Of a stretch of 64,000 nt of DNA, positions 27,546 to 40,185 are shown piece after piece. The position numbers were made by a program, and so were the translations under genes. The DNA is from Cricetomys ansorgei (Eukaryota; Chordata; Mammalia; Rodentia; Nesomyidae). The notes below the pieces were generated by a model. The model was not told where the DNA came from. It was given only the letters and a program-made list of their open reading frames with translations, and did not search any database. Location of the stretch: positions 1,706,001 through 1,770,000 of the forward strand of contig JAMJFZ010004075.1 of the NCBI GenBank assembly GCA_026225945.1. Direction: 5' to 3'. Numbering within the stretch: position 1 is the stretch's first letter; every line of letters starts with the position of its first letter.

Positions 27546-28644
27546 CTGATCTTTATTTTTTTTTTTCAACTTCATGCCTAGTGGTCATGCTGGTTGTGTT
27601 ACATTTTGTCCTGAGGCTTTATAATTCCGAGCCTTTCTGAACTCCTATCGACAGAGTAGGTGTGTGGTCCCTGTCTGTTTCTGTTCTCCTCTGACTTCCT
27701 AAGTAAGTAGTTACTTTTTTTTTTTTTTTTTTGATCTTTAAGGTGTCTCGCCCACTCCTGCTCACCCCCTTTCCCCTCACTCATTCACTACAATACCCTG
27801 GCGTCTAAGAAATAAGAGGTGATAAGCACATTATCATTTTGCCAGGATCAATCAGCAAATGCAAAATGTTTGTCACTTAAATCAGTTGCTGTAGTTAGAA
27901 TTCTGGGGGCCTGGGTTATAGCCTTGGAATCCACTTGAAACAAAAATGTGAAATAATTATGTACTCCAACTAAAAACAATTCTCTCATCTCCTGTAGCAC
28001 CGAAAGATAGAAATACAGACAACTGATTACTTTTCAAGTGCTCGGCAAATGGAACACGATTGCATTTCATCAACATAGGCTTGGGGTCAAAATGTTCAGT
28101 GAAACCACACATTGTTTCTCTCTCCTCCGCATTTCTAGCCCTTTGAAGCCTGGGCGACTTCGCACCCATCGATGTACCTGGGTCTGAGCCGCCCCAGTAG
28201 GGATGGCCGAGGGCTGTAAGCAGGTGTTCTGACAAGTGAGGCTCCTCATTTTTACAGATGCCATGGATTCTGTCTCTGCCATCTCCCTTTCCCTTTATAG
28301 CCTCAGAAATTGTGTTCTGTAAAAAGTCGCTTGGCTATCTTCACACGGTTTGCCTGTTACAATAGGTAAATGTCAAGAGCAATCAGGTGCAGTGTCAGCC
28401 CTCCATTGTACCCCCTGAGCCCGAGGCAGATAATAACTTCTTGTAATATTTTCTTAATGTAAATGGAAACAGATACTAACCCAGGCAAATGATCCCTCTT
28501 GAGCCAGCTGTCCTTTTCAAAATGTTATCCCCGAGATTACATGAATATTTATTGATTCTTCTCCCCCGCCCCCAGCACCGAAGCCAAAGTTCTAACAGGG
28601 TACAGGATGCTTTAACTCGAAATGATGTAATTTCACACGACTGC

Positions 28645-28663
28645 AAAAAAAAAAAAAAAAAAA
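28645..28663. repeat. A homopolymer
   Basis: About nineteen A's followed by CCCC. No SINE body is evident. Confidence 0.85.
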
Positions 28664-29112
28664 ACCCCAAATATGAAAAAGCCCTAAGCAAAGTGCTCAG
28701 GAGCCGGGAGGGTGTGATCATGTATTAGCTTTGAGAACAACTTGGATCGTGACCTCCCAGTGGTTAAGTAAATGATGCCGGCGAGAGCGCTGCCGGTGGT
28801 TTCCTGTGCTGCGTTGCTCTTTCTGAGCATGGCGCCCTCGACTCACTTTGGTTTTCTGCTTGTGGGCATTTTCTTTCGCCAGTTACATTTTCAGTGCTGC
28901 AGCTACACGCGTTTTCTCTTTTAACCAAGCAACGCTTTACGAGGTTCTCTGTTCCCCCCATCAGTTTACAAGACTGTTATTGCAAAATGAGAAATGAGAA
29001 AGAGGTCTGAGGAGTCCCCAAATGCGCACACTAACATGACAATTATCTTCTAGAGGAACGGGACCAGGAGCAAAATCACACTTCACCAGAGTTGAAGGTC
29101 CAGAGTTGGCAC

Positions 29113-29172
29113 AAAAAAACAAAAAACAAAAAAAAAACAAAACAAAAAAAAAAACCAAACCCAAAAACCACG
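29113..29172. repeat. A-rich simple repeat (CAAAAAA-type)
   Basis: Runs of A separated by single C's over about 60 bp. Confidence 0.85.
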
Positions 29173-29439
29173 CAAAACATCTTCAGTGTTGCTGATCTTC
29201 AGAGAAAAAGTACAACTTAAAGTGAGATGCTGCTGTGTGCCTTATGGAGTGGCTAATATGTCTACGTGGAATGAACATGCAATGGGAAAACCTGACGATA
29301 GATTTCAAAGATGGAGAACATGCAGGATCCTCATCCAAGCCACTCTGGAACAAGCAACTTATGATCATCTGTCCCGCCCCTCAGCATTTACAAATGGGAA
29401 CACCTTCCCATTTGGTTTTTAAAATATTAAAAAATCCCT

Positions 29440-29770
29440 ACTTCAACACAAAGACTTATAAAAAGATGCTTAGCAGTTTTATTTGTGATTATTCCAAATA
29501 GGGAACAAAACAAATGTCTCTCAACTAAGGATTGATAAACGAAGGCACATCCATGCACTGGAAAACCTTGGACTCGTTAAAAAGGAACCAAATATCGACA
29601 CAAGAGACAACCCGGACGAAGCTAAAATGCATTACGGGAAGTGGAAAAAGTAAGCGTCAAAGGCTTTGTATGGTCGTTTTGTACAGGAAAACATAAAGAT
29701 CGTAGACCAGAAAAAATATCAGCGGTGCAGAGGGCTGGGCAGCGTGTGGAGCTGACTTCGTTCTGGCAAC
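29440..29770 (+). mobile_element. Ancient L1-like 3' fragment
   Basis: The order resembles old mammalian L1 3' ends: ATTCCAAATAGGGAACAAAAC, GGATTGATAAACGAAGGCAC, CATCCATGCACTGGAAAACC, then AACCCGGACGAAGC. It is well diverged, with no open frame. Confidence 0.55.
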
Positions 29771-29788
29771 AGTGGTAAAACCAAACCT

Positions 29789-29810
29789 ACTCTGAGTTAA
29801 AACTCAGAGT
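29789..29810. repeat. Perfect 10-bp inverted repeat
   Basis: ACTCTGAGTT and AACTCAGAGT separated by two A's. No T run follows, and nothing links it to a terminator role. Confidence 0.85.
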
Positions 29811-31983
29811 CAGATTAGACTACACCTGACAGATATTTTTACTCTATTGAAATCAAACCTTAAAAAACAAAGAGAGATGTGAAATAAGCAGGCAGAGAGG
29901 AAATTTTGGGCAGACATAGAGATAAATGAACAACTGGTGTTGAATAAGCAGGGAGTCTCATTGACTCCCTCAGGGCGTGGTGCCCAGGGAGGGGGAGGCA
30001 CCACCCCATGTGGTCACTGGCCAAGGCAGGTCTGTGGGTTAGTGAGGTCTGCACTGTGCTGACCAGGAAAGCAGCGGGCACGAACACTTGTGAGCCCTGG
30101 GACGGAGGAGGGAGGATGGTTCATGAGAGGTTTCACCTGCCGCACAGATCCGGGGCAATAACCAGAGAGAGTACGATGGTTACTGGAGCCCATCAGGAGT
30201 GGAGTGACAAGAGGGGAGTGGAGCCAAGGGCCAGCCAGAAGCAGAGAAGAAAGGACCACGCTCAGTGCTGCAGAGAGGTGCGAGCCGACAGGGCTAATGA
30301 CAATTACAGTTCTGTCGCACACACTAGCCATGTACAGCCAGTGGGTGCAGATTAGGTGCCACAAGAGGGAGAGGACATTTCCTGGGCATTTCCTGTTGCA
30401 GGCTGCTGATTTAGTACTCCATGCCAGGTATTAGCAGTGTCTTGGGGAGAGCACAATGCAATCTCTCTGAATCTGCTTTCATCTCCCAAGGGTGATAAAT
30501 ACAGTTATGTATACACTTAACTAAGAGACAAAGGTCAGAACGCACACGCTGATTGGAGTCTCGCGGCTTCTGCGAGCATCCCTCTCAGCAACGAGCTAGT
30601 TTTAATTGTATTTCAATTATGCCCAGTACCTGTGGGATTGTGGGTGTTTCTCATCTTGCCAAAAGCAAGATGAAAATGCATCTAGTAACTCTAATGAACA
30701 TTCCAACGATGGTTTCCCATTCTTTCTCATGTTATTTCAACTGTTTGGCACCAGAAATTATAAGAACAAAACCCTCCAGAATATGTGTTCGTGTTTGATT
30801 TCTGGAAGGCCCTGCTCTCATGATGAGCCCATCGATATAGAGCCTTGTGAGGAACACCCCCAGAACAGAAGATACTTCTGAGATACTTCGCTCCTGAGAA
30901 CAGGTGGGTCCACAGGGAACCTACATCTGGGCACATGTGGGGCACAAACCCTTGTCTGACTGAGAAATACGAACTGGAAGGGGTCGGATTGAAGAATGAG
31001 ATCTCACATGGTCTATGCTAGTCTTTTCTCTGGCACCGTGGAGACCTTAAGAATGACCAGCCACCTCCCTTGTCACTTAGAGAAGGCTGGCTGATTAATC
31101 ACTGAAAAGGTTCCAACCAAGTGTGGAGATTAATTCAGGTGGGAGCAAATGCAACCTAAATTGCAAAATGATTGGCCATCGAATAATAAGCAAACAAACA
31201 AACTCCCAAGATCTCTTACTAGGATTTGGTATGATTGAAGTTTGGCCAGAGGCACTTTCTGGATCCTTGGTGGAAGCTGGGCCTCCAGAAGATGTTCACC
31301 CCAATCTAAATGGGGGGCCCTTGTTCCAGCTGAATAATAGTGCCACAGAACAGTCTCGTGTTAACTGAAGAGTAGCTTCTAAAATGAATCCCCACGTGGA
31401 ACCAGTCTTATTGGGATGCTTCCCTGGTATATTTTATGTGGTGCATTATTTGGAAAAAAAGAAGAAAAATACAATTACAGAGAAAACAGTACAACACGAG
31501 TTCCTAAATAGAGTGTGCAGGGAAATTTATCTTCAGCAGAAATGATGTGCGGGCTTTGAATCGCACGTGAGAGTAACAGGCGTTTTCCACTGGAGGGTCA
31601 TCCTGTGTGTATTCGGGTGCCTCTCAGCTGGAGCCTCCATGAACTGTCTTGTGAATAGCAAGGAGCTGCATGATTTAAGCCCAGAGGAAACAGCCCCCAT
31701 CACCCATTTACATGCTTTCAAGACAACGGAATAGCTGAAGGCAGGAAGACATCTATCTTTCACTGCTGAATGGAAGAACTTTGAACACAGTTCCCTCCCG
31801 GAACTGATTCCCTAGAGGGAGAGATCTGTGATCAAACAATCAAAACTAGATCAGAATTGAAAAGGAATGCTCTGAGAGCACTCAAAGGTATTTTACAAGG
31901 CTGCATGGCTCCTCTTCTTGAGAATAAACAAACAGGGTGCTGCAGCTTCTTTTTAGACTTAATTTTTATAGCCTTACTTTCTA

Positions 31984-32008
31984 AAAAACAAAACAAACAA
32001 ACAAAAAG
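31984..32008. repeat. CAAA repeat
   Basis: A short run of CAAA-like units. Confidence 0.8.
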
Positions 32009-33424
32009 GATCTTGACATGTCAGCACTATCAGAGTTGAAGTGTGCATTAGTGTTTCCATGCTTCAATGTTCATATCTGAGAACACTCCACTGATGCAAA
32101 ATGCGTTCACTTGCTTAGCTGCTTAGTGACGGGACCCAGGCAGCCAGGTTTTAATTTTGGGAGAAAAGCTAGTCATATTCAGGATTGACAAGATGGATTG
32201 GATCACTGGGCCCCATTCATTCTGGTCTTAGCTGGTTGCTGTTCCAGAGTAATACTGCAATTCAGATTTCAAATGGGAACTGAAGTGGACTGTGAAATGA
32301 AGGAGGGATTTGAAGTCATCTTTTGGTTTTCTCCCAAGAGATCTGGCATGTCGCCAAGATCCTTCCAGTTAGGACCGTATAATAACTGCCAAGGCAGTTA
32401 CTCAGTGAGAACCAGGGGCCGTCTGTGCCAGACTGAGGTGAGCCTCAGAGCATACCCAGGCCACCTTGTCCTTTAGAAGGCTAGAGCTTTGCAACTCAGA
32501 TACGTAGAAACAGTCTGCCCAACTCAAAGAAAGAGTCCCCCACCGTCCCTGGTTTCTTCAGGTTTCCTCTCATTTGATGCTTTACCCAACTCAGAGCTGG
32601 CTACTGAACCAGCTACCCAGGCGGAGAACAGCTGATGGGAAATTCTCCCACTGTACTGCACGGCTAGGTGGGGACCAGACCGACCTGCAGTTTCCTCTGT
32701 CACTTCGCCTGGTAGCAGAACTCTGTCCCGATCCTGTAGCCCAGTGCAGGTGCCAGGCGAGCTGGAGTGGAGCGCAGTGCTTCGCTTCTGTGAGAATTCC
32801 ATCTCATCTTACGCACACCAGCTACAGGAGAATGCTAAGAACCCAGAGTGCTAGTGACTGTGGCAGCTGCAGAGAGACGCACACTCTCTTGCTCTTAAGA
32901 AACTAAACGTCATCGGAGGAGGGGAGAAGCAAAACAGGAGCTCGCTCACGTGAGCAACAGGGTGATGGTAATAAAGTTAGGATGAAAGATACAACAATGG
33001 AGGAGGTCACAGAGCCGCTAACTGCTACTGGAACTGTTTAAGAAGAAAGGAAAACTCGTGAGGGAGATGAGTGAGGAGTCAGGCAGAATTTCATCCAGAG
33101 ATTAGACTTTTGAGCTGATTTGAGAGACGTGAGCTGTTCCGGCAATGGTCTCTACTTCATAGGGATGCCGTGGAGGGTAAAGCAAGGTAGGACTGTTACA
33201 CGGTGGCTGGGGGATACTTGGTATGTTTAACTGTTAGATGGGAGAGGTATTCCAAGCTGGCGAACTGCAGGTTCTGAGACAGGGAAGGAACTGAACCAGC
33301 TTTAACAGAATGGAACCAGTGAGGAACTGGTGGGGAATAGCCATCTCTCTAAGATTAGCCCAGAGTCTGAATTTAGAAGCATGATTCTAGAGGAATATTT
33401 AGGTAAAGAGTGATAATGGAATTA

Positions 33425-34275
33425 AGAACTTTAAGCCAGGTCAGGTGCGGTATGTAGAGGAATGTTTAATCCTTTAATCCAACAGCATGGCTGCTCTAGG
33501 ATAGAAAGAATGTTGATAAACATTTTTAATCCCAGTATTCAGAAGGCAGTGGTAGTCCATGCCTTTAATCCCTAAGATAGAAACAGAATGTGGAAGCAGA
33601 CACATAGGAAGCAAAATGCAGGAGTCAGTGTCACACAGGAAGTGATGTCTGAGATGAATCAGAGTGAATGGCAGGCAAAGCAACTAATCAGAGGAAGAGT
33701 AAGCAGAATGAGTCAGAGTGAGGACACGCTCAACTCTTAAGAGAAAAAGGATGGGCTCTCAGATCAAAGCCAGAAGAGTCAGTTACAACAGGCAGTATTA
33801 GGTGAGCAGGCTGAAGCAGGCAGGCTGGGGAAGAGACACAGAGACAGAGCAGAGCTCAGCAGATGTCAGTATTAGATGGGAAGAGTGAGTCAGTTTGAAG
33901 CAGAGCAGAGCAGAGCAGAGCAGAGCAGAGCAGAGCAGAGCAGAGCAGAGCAGAGCAAGCAGTTCAGTCAGAGCCAGTCAGAGAGTCAGCCAGAGTACCA
34001 GACAGTTTGGAGAAAAGTTTGAGCTAGAACAACAAGGGCAAGTTGAACCAGAAGAGTCAGAGTTAAGAAGGAACTACTCAGAGAAGCCTGTCAGCAGTAA
34101 GTCACAGAGGATGATTAGATTGTGTGGAGGCTTAAACGTTCTAGATTGTATGAACACGGGAGCCTTCCAGTTTTAGGCTTAAGAACAGAGTGTATAGAGG
34201 CCCAAATGCTCTAGGGTTTCAGGCAAGAACAGGTGATTTAATTAGACAAATAATAAACAGCCTTTGACCCTGAAT
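33425..34275 (-). repeat. Unassigned interspersed repeat, copy 2 (inverted)
   Basis: Its reverse complement matches copy 1 at 20270-21130 in the same block order. Shared blocks include TGCTTCCACATTCTG, GGGATTAAAGGCATGG and CATACAATCTAGAAC with single changes. A perfect 5-bp GAGCA array sits where copy 1 has a degenerate tandem region. The two copies face each other about 12 kb apart in one intron. Confidence 0.75.
33899..33957. repeat. GAGCA pentanucleotide array
   Basis: About twelve perfect AGAGC/GCAGA units inside copy 2 of the unassigned repeat. Confidence 0.95.
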
Positions 34276-34514
34276 CAATGTCTACATCTGGTGTGAATCT
34301 ATATCTACACATGCTACAGCTGTGTTCTATACAAATCTTTCTCAGATGTATTATGACCAAGCGTTTATCATGGGAAAATGTAGAAGGTGCCATTTTTCTT
34401 GATACACTTTGAACTGTAGGTAACCCTACCCCTCTCATGTCTGGTCTCCACATGAAGCCAGAAATCCCATTAGTCTATGTGGAAAGATGCGTGTGCTGCT
34501 TTAAACTAGAGTCG

Positions 34515-36697
34515 CCAAAGAAGAAGGACCCTCAGTTGAGGAAGTGCCTTCATCTTATTAGCCTGTGAGCGTGTCTGTAGGCCCTTTCCTTGGTTAATGG
34601 TTGATGTGGAAGGGCCCTGCCCACTGTGGGTGGTCCCACTCCAGTGCAGGTGGGCCTGGGTTAAGAAACTGTTGGATAGCCCTGGCGATGAGGTCCACCA
34701 TGTCCCGATAGCTCTCAGAGCTTGGCACAAGATGGGGGACCCCCTTCTTGAGTGGGGCTTCCTCTTTCCCACCTGACCTTGTTTGGAAAATGTCTCCAAT
34801 CTTGGCTCCCTGACCTTGTTTGGAAAGGACCCCATGTGGAGCTTCCTGAAACTCAGAATGACTCTGCACAAGTCCTGCCCCTCCTGCCCCTCCACATCCC
34901 ACGTGATAATTAGGATACATACAGTAGTGTGTTTTAACCAATTAGGCGCAGACTTGTTGCTTTGTGAGCCCTTCCTTATATACCCCGCCCCTGGCACAAT
35001 GACGTGAGCTGTCTCTCTGAAGGTTTTTTGCTGTATTCACAGCTGTTTGAACCCTGTTCACTGCTCCTGCTCTCCTCATCCCTGCGGGCTGGTTCTGGGG
35101 AAGGGGGGACCCCCCACAAGCTGAGCAAGCCCGAGGAAGCACACCAGGAAGCAGAGTTCCCTCAGGGGCTCTGCTCTAGCTCCCGCCTTGGTTTCCTGCT
35201 ATGATGGACTGTAAGTTGGCATAAACCTTTTCCTCCTCAGTTGTCTTCTGTCAGAGTATCGTTTTTTTTTTGTTTTCATTTACGACAATAGAAAGCAGTC
35301 TAGAATAGAATTTGTACCAGGAACATGGGATGTTGTTGTGATGGTTCCTGAAAGACACAAGGTCTTCTGGGAAGACCGTGGAAGTGTTTATTGGGGATCG
35401 GGTGCTCAAAGCTTATGGGCCATTCTGTGGGGGCTTGGAAGATAGGAATGTTGAGAGAAATGTGGATGTTAAAGGCCTGGCTTGTGAAATTACAGAGAAA
35501 GTTTTGAGAATATTTCAAAGACTCTATCTGGGCCATTTGTACGATATTTTGAATTAAGACTCTGTGATTTGTAGTCAGCTGAACCGAAGAATCAGCTGTG
35601 ATTAACAAGAGCCCAGCATCACTGAGGTGAAACCTTTGCTTTTCTGGGGTGCTGGATGCTGGAGGGCTGGGGCGGAGGAGCTGGCTATGATTGAGATGAG
35701 GTCAGTGTTATTGGGGCAAAAGCTTCTGGGAGGGGTTTCCTTGTGTCAGTGCACAGAAGCTGTTGTCTGGAGGCCGGGGATGCATCTCAAGCTGGAAGAC
35801 AAACTTGGTAGTGTGTGGGACTCTCCCATATGGAGCTGGTTTTGAAGGCATAAAGGGGCCTGGAGAGCAGCTGTGTTTGGCACGATGTGGTATGGTTGAA
35901 GAGGCCAGGATAGGCCAGTGGTGAGGCCAGGAGAGGTCACAGTGGAGACTCTGGCATATGGAGACCCTGGAGCCATAGCTTGGCCACCAGGGACAGCAGC
36001 AGGTGGGGAATGGAGTTGGCCTGAACTTATCAAACAAATTGTATGTGCTTGTGGATGGCAGAGCCAGAGAGGCAGGGTTATCCAAGCCTGGAAGATCACA
36101 ATGTCTAAGACATCAGACAGCAAGTTCTTTACACTGTTGGATTTTGGGTTTGTTTTGACCCAGTGTGTAAATGTGTCCTGGTTCTGCTCTCTTGGAATGA
36201 GAAAGCATGTAACTTGTTTTGGATTTTACAGGCGCTCACAGTTAAGAGTTTGGATTTTTAAAGGAGATCTTGGGCTTTTAAAGTGTTGAATGTTTTGAAG
36301 ACTGTGGGACTTTCAAAGTTATACTGTATTTTATACTGTGATATCATGGGATCTTGAGGATAAAGAAGAAAGAAAAGGTTATAGAATTACAGAGACGTGT
36401 TTATGTGTCAAGTTGACAAGGGGGGGCAGTTGTGCTTGCTAACTTGCACCAGGGGAGAGAGATCCTTAAATGAGGAACTTCGCCTCCATTAGATTGGCCT
36501 GAAAGCATTGCTGTGGCATTTTACTTGATTAATATTGAGGAGAGTGGGGCCCACTGTGGGCGGTGACACTCCTAGGCAGGTGGTCCTGAGTTGTCTAAGA
36601 AAGCAACTTGTCAGTAGACATAAGCTCTTTTCTCCTCAGTTGTTTTTGGTCAGAGTGTTTTTGTTACAGTAACAGAAAGCAATAGAATAGAATAGTA
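34515..36697 (+). mobile_element. MaLR-type LTR retrotransposon with two LTRs
   Basis: The 5' LTR (about 34515-35310, including an insertion) and 3' LTR (about 36404-36697) share CCCACTGTGGG, a GCAGGTGG motif, TCTCCTCAG/CCTCCTCAG-TTGT and ACAATAGAAAGCA-like ends. The interior begins near 35310 with TTTGTACCAGGAACATGGGA, which resembles the start of MaLR/ERVL interiors next to their Leu-type primer site. No coding frame is visible, as expected for MaLR. The boundaries are approximate. Confidence 0.65.
34670..35118 (+). mobile_element. Putative solo LTR nested in the MaLR 5' LTR
   Basis: A 449-bp block starting TGTTGGATAG and ending CCCCCCACA interrupts the older LTR sequence, which resumes at AGCTGAGCAAGC. 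It carries a TATA-like CTTATATACCCCGCCCC at about 34974-34990 and a short duplication of CCTGACCTTGTTTGGAAA. No clear 6-bp target-site duplication is seen, so the exact ends and the ERVK assignment are tentative. Confidence 0.55.
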
Positions 36698-37284
36698 ATA
36701 GAACAATGTGTTTGATTTTAAATACATGTGTACTATTTTGATAGATACCATTATCCTTTTTAAAACTGTGTAGGATTTCTAAATATTCCAGACACTTTTT
36801 TTTTTTTTTTCAAACACTGTGGCATCAGTGAGTGACATTTGGGAGCCAGGTGTTTAGGAGAACACTGGTATTCTCTTTCTGTGTGTGTGTGCGTGTTTCT
36901 GTCCACCCTATTTCTTCTGTTACTAAGTGTACACATTAATGGTGTGAATGAAACCATCCTTTCTCCCGAGCAAGCTGCTCTCAGCATAATCTAAGCCCAG
37001 AGCTAAGACTCTGTGTTGATGAAGGATCCCAAGCAGAGATTTGTCTAAGGAGTAAGGAACATTACACGCTGCAGAGCTGGTGCAGAGCTCCCAGAGGGAA
37101 CTTGTTCTTGCAAACTTAATGTGTAAAGAAATTCATAAGACTTTCTAATTCCCAGCAGCTGGCATGATTTAAATATCGTTCCTTTAATGATTTTTGGGGA
37201 AGAAACACTGGGAGGTCAAAGGTTATAGTGATTTACAGGTGGTCACTTTGCCAGGATCAGCACCTGCCCGGGCCTACTACTTCT

Positions 37285-37432
37285 GGCTTGCTTGTTTTTG
37301 AGACAGGGTCTGACTACGTGGCCTGGGCTTATCTGGAACTCATTATGTAGCTCACACTAAGAAAACCTGGAACTCGTGGTAATTCCCCTGCCTTGGCCTC
37401 CCTGGTGTAGGTATGAACCATCCTGCTAGTCT
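37285..37432 (-). mobile_element. B1 SINE, reverse orientation
   Basis: TTTTTGAGACAGGGTCTGAC, then TGGAACTCATTATGTAGCTC, then CTGCCTTGGCCTCCCTGGTG. Moderately diverged. Confidence 0.8.
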
Positions 37433-38250
37433 CTCTAGGCTCTACCTGTATTTTTTAATATGGTTAATGAATAAACTCATTGTGGTGGTTAAAAGAAAAT
37501 GTCATTGGAAGGAGTTGTGACGCTGAAGGTGACAGGCATGCCACAGTGGCCTAGGATTGTTGGGTGATGCTTGGTGTAGGAGGGGCAGAGGGTCCTGGGA
37601 AGTGTGGCCTTCTGCACCAGTGCATTATAAATGTGGTGTCGCTCCACAAATGTGAAAACGGGAGGGATTGATGGCCTTCACCTGCGGTCAGAGAGGAGCA
37701 GCTTCAGAGCACTTAGTGCCTGCATCAGATTATTTCTTCAGGGAGACCGAGATGGATGAAGAATTCAAAGTGTTAAGCGCCACTTGCAGCTTACAACCGA
37801 AGACAGAAAGTTACAGAAGTTAAAGTGAAAGCTCAAGTCAATGGAAGGTGTTCTCCAGGACTCCACGTCTCCCAAGACTTTACACATAGGGACACAACTA
37901 ACCAGGCACCTCGTGTTCTTTCACGATGGATGGCATCGTGTAATTATGAGCTAGAAGAGACTGGGCTCGGGACAGACGAGGAGCACGGAAGCCAGTGGTG
38001 AGCTGGAGGGCTGGTTTCATGGTCTTCCTATTTAGCTAAATGTCCTTGTTTTAGGGTAGGACCACAGAGACAAAGACTTTTTGCTTTACTTTGTGCCTCT
38101 CCTAAGTTTAAAAGTGACTACTTAGCGGCTGTGTGGTCTGTGGGAAGAGTGTAACCCTCTACATTCAAGCTCACTTTGATTTTATGCTTTCAAAGGACCA
38201 TGCTTTAAATGTTACAAAACATCTGTAGCTCAGTTTTTGAATCCCTAGGA

Positions 38251-38264
38251 GATATATATATATA
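38251..38264. repeat. Short TA repeat
   Basis: About seven TA units. Confidence 0.8.
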
Positions 38265-38699
38265 TTAAATATTGCATACGTGTGGACATAATTAAGGGTG
38301 CGTTGAGCAGGTCATCAGGTTCTTTCCCATATTGCACTGGGTCTTGGGGAAAAGTCAGCAATGAACAAATCCAAACTCTGGCCTGTGCCAGTAAAAGTAT
38401 AGAGGTGGAAGAATCAGTGGACAGCTGAGACGCTACGGAGTAGTCATCAGCTTGCTGGCCACTGATACGCTTGTGGATAAAGACAGAAATCAACTGACCA
38501 CAGTAGGGAAACCCAGAGGGAAGGCGATCAAGACGACTGCTTAGATCTCACTGCTCAGATTGATGCCAAGTTCTGAACGAGCTGACCTGGAAGCTTCCTA
38601 TGGGTCTATGTGCAAGCTTTTAAATTAATTCAACTGCCTTGACCACTGATGGCCAAGCTTCCTGTGTTTGCTAACTCAGTGAATTCTGGCCTAACTTTC

Positions 38700-39040
38700 T
38701 TGACAAGCTGTAGGAATGTTAGAGACAAAAGTTTACTTCTTTAATCACTTTCTCCAAAGCTCTTCTTAGAAACCTTCAGTGAGATAGCAGGTTTGATGCG
38801 GTGAGAAGCACCTAGGAAGACATTTTGGAGGCCCCTCCCCTCTTTATTCGACTTCCCAGCTACCATGAGAACAAAGTCCGTCACCACAAACTTCTGCCAC
38901 AGCATTCTACATACCCCAGGCTCCAAAATAATGGAATCAGTCACCACGGGCTAGAGCCTCCAAGACTGTGAGCAGAACAAGTCTTTCCTCCCGGGGTGAT
39001 TCTCTAAAGACATTTTGTCGTAGAAACAGGAAGCTAACAC
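38700..39040 (+). mobile_element. MaLR (MT-like) LTR
   Basis: The sequence ends GACTGTGAGCAGAACAAGTC, TTTCCTCCCGGGGTGATT, TTTTGTCGTAGAAACAGGAA and GCTAACACA, the order seen at the 3' end of rodent MT-type LTRs. The 5' boundary is uncertain. Confidence 0.55.
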
Positions 39041-40094
39041 ATTTGTATGTATATAGATCTTTAGAATTCTTAAGAATGCGAACTGTAATCCCCTGTGTTA
39101 GTTCTTTCTGACCCAGGGCTCTGGTCAAAAACCCGCATTGTTTTTTCTTGGGCTGGATTTTAAGGCCTGAAAAAGTATTTAATACATTTAGTGCTGGGAC
39201 ATAAATGCCCAAGCAGCTGTCTAAATTTCACTTTACACGAAGAAGGAGATGCCTGTGCTACAGATGAGAAGCTTTTAATGTATGTCCAGCTCCAAGCCAT
39301 GCTCAGTATCCTGGGGACCAGTCTTGAAGGGAAGAAATGTGTTTCTCTGTCACACTCTGTCATACAAAGAACATTCTTCCCTTATGCTTGGGGAATAATA
39401 TTTTAAAAAGGGTACACAGGGCTTTTGTATAGAGCACTGCTAAATGTCAGGCACATCCCATTTTCCCAATTCGTAGAGCATCCCATGGCCCTGGCAACGT
39501 TGTCTTGGATGGAGAAACTGTGGAAAGGATCTCTCTATCCTGATGGGAGGGAGGGTTATGTTTGGCTTCTTCCTCTCTCTTCCCTGCTCTGATGATAGTC
39601 AATGGGGACACATGTTTGCAGAGAGATTTTAGAAGGTGTGGCTTTGAGTCTGAAGCCTGGTACTTGCCATGTAGTTTACTCCGTAGTTTACTGGCTGGTA
39701 GATCCTGGAATAGAAACCTGAAGTCCCTGCAGATTCCTTCAGTGGCACCGGCCAGGGCTCCCCGGCTCTCATCGCCCTGCTGCAGACGCAGGCTGCAGGT
39801 GGCCGGGGAGCTGGAAGGCTATGCTGTTCTCAGGTCGACATGTGGGAGGAATATGGCCCTCCAACATGCTGCCCAGATTCCGCTGCTCTGGCAGACTGGG
39901 CGACTCTACTCATGGCTGCCTGACAGCCAGTGTGAGCTCGTTGTTGCCAAAGAAGAGTGCGCTGCAGTAGAAGAGGGTTCCTAGGAGAATAGTGGTCTGC
40001 ACACCAGCAGTGACACATTCACTGTTCCCTTGAAGCCAGTGCTGTTCTGGGCGTTTCCACGTAGGGGTTTCTATACTGTTCATTGTATCCCATG

Positions 40095-40185
40095 ACAAAG
40101 GGTTTCTTTATAATTACGGAAAACAAAGCCATATGACTTTCTTAAGGTCGCATGGCTAGTTAACGACAGAGCCAGGTTTCCAGGG
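40095..40185. repeat. MIR-like remnant
   Basis: AAGGTCGCATGGCTAGTTAA and CGACAGAGCCAGGTTTCCAG match the MIR 3' core pattern. Confidence 0.5.

Noticed and set aside
34506..34997. 163-residue minus-strand frame
   Set aside because: It lies across nested LTR sequence and resembles no known protein.
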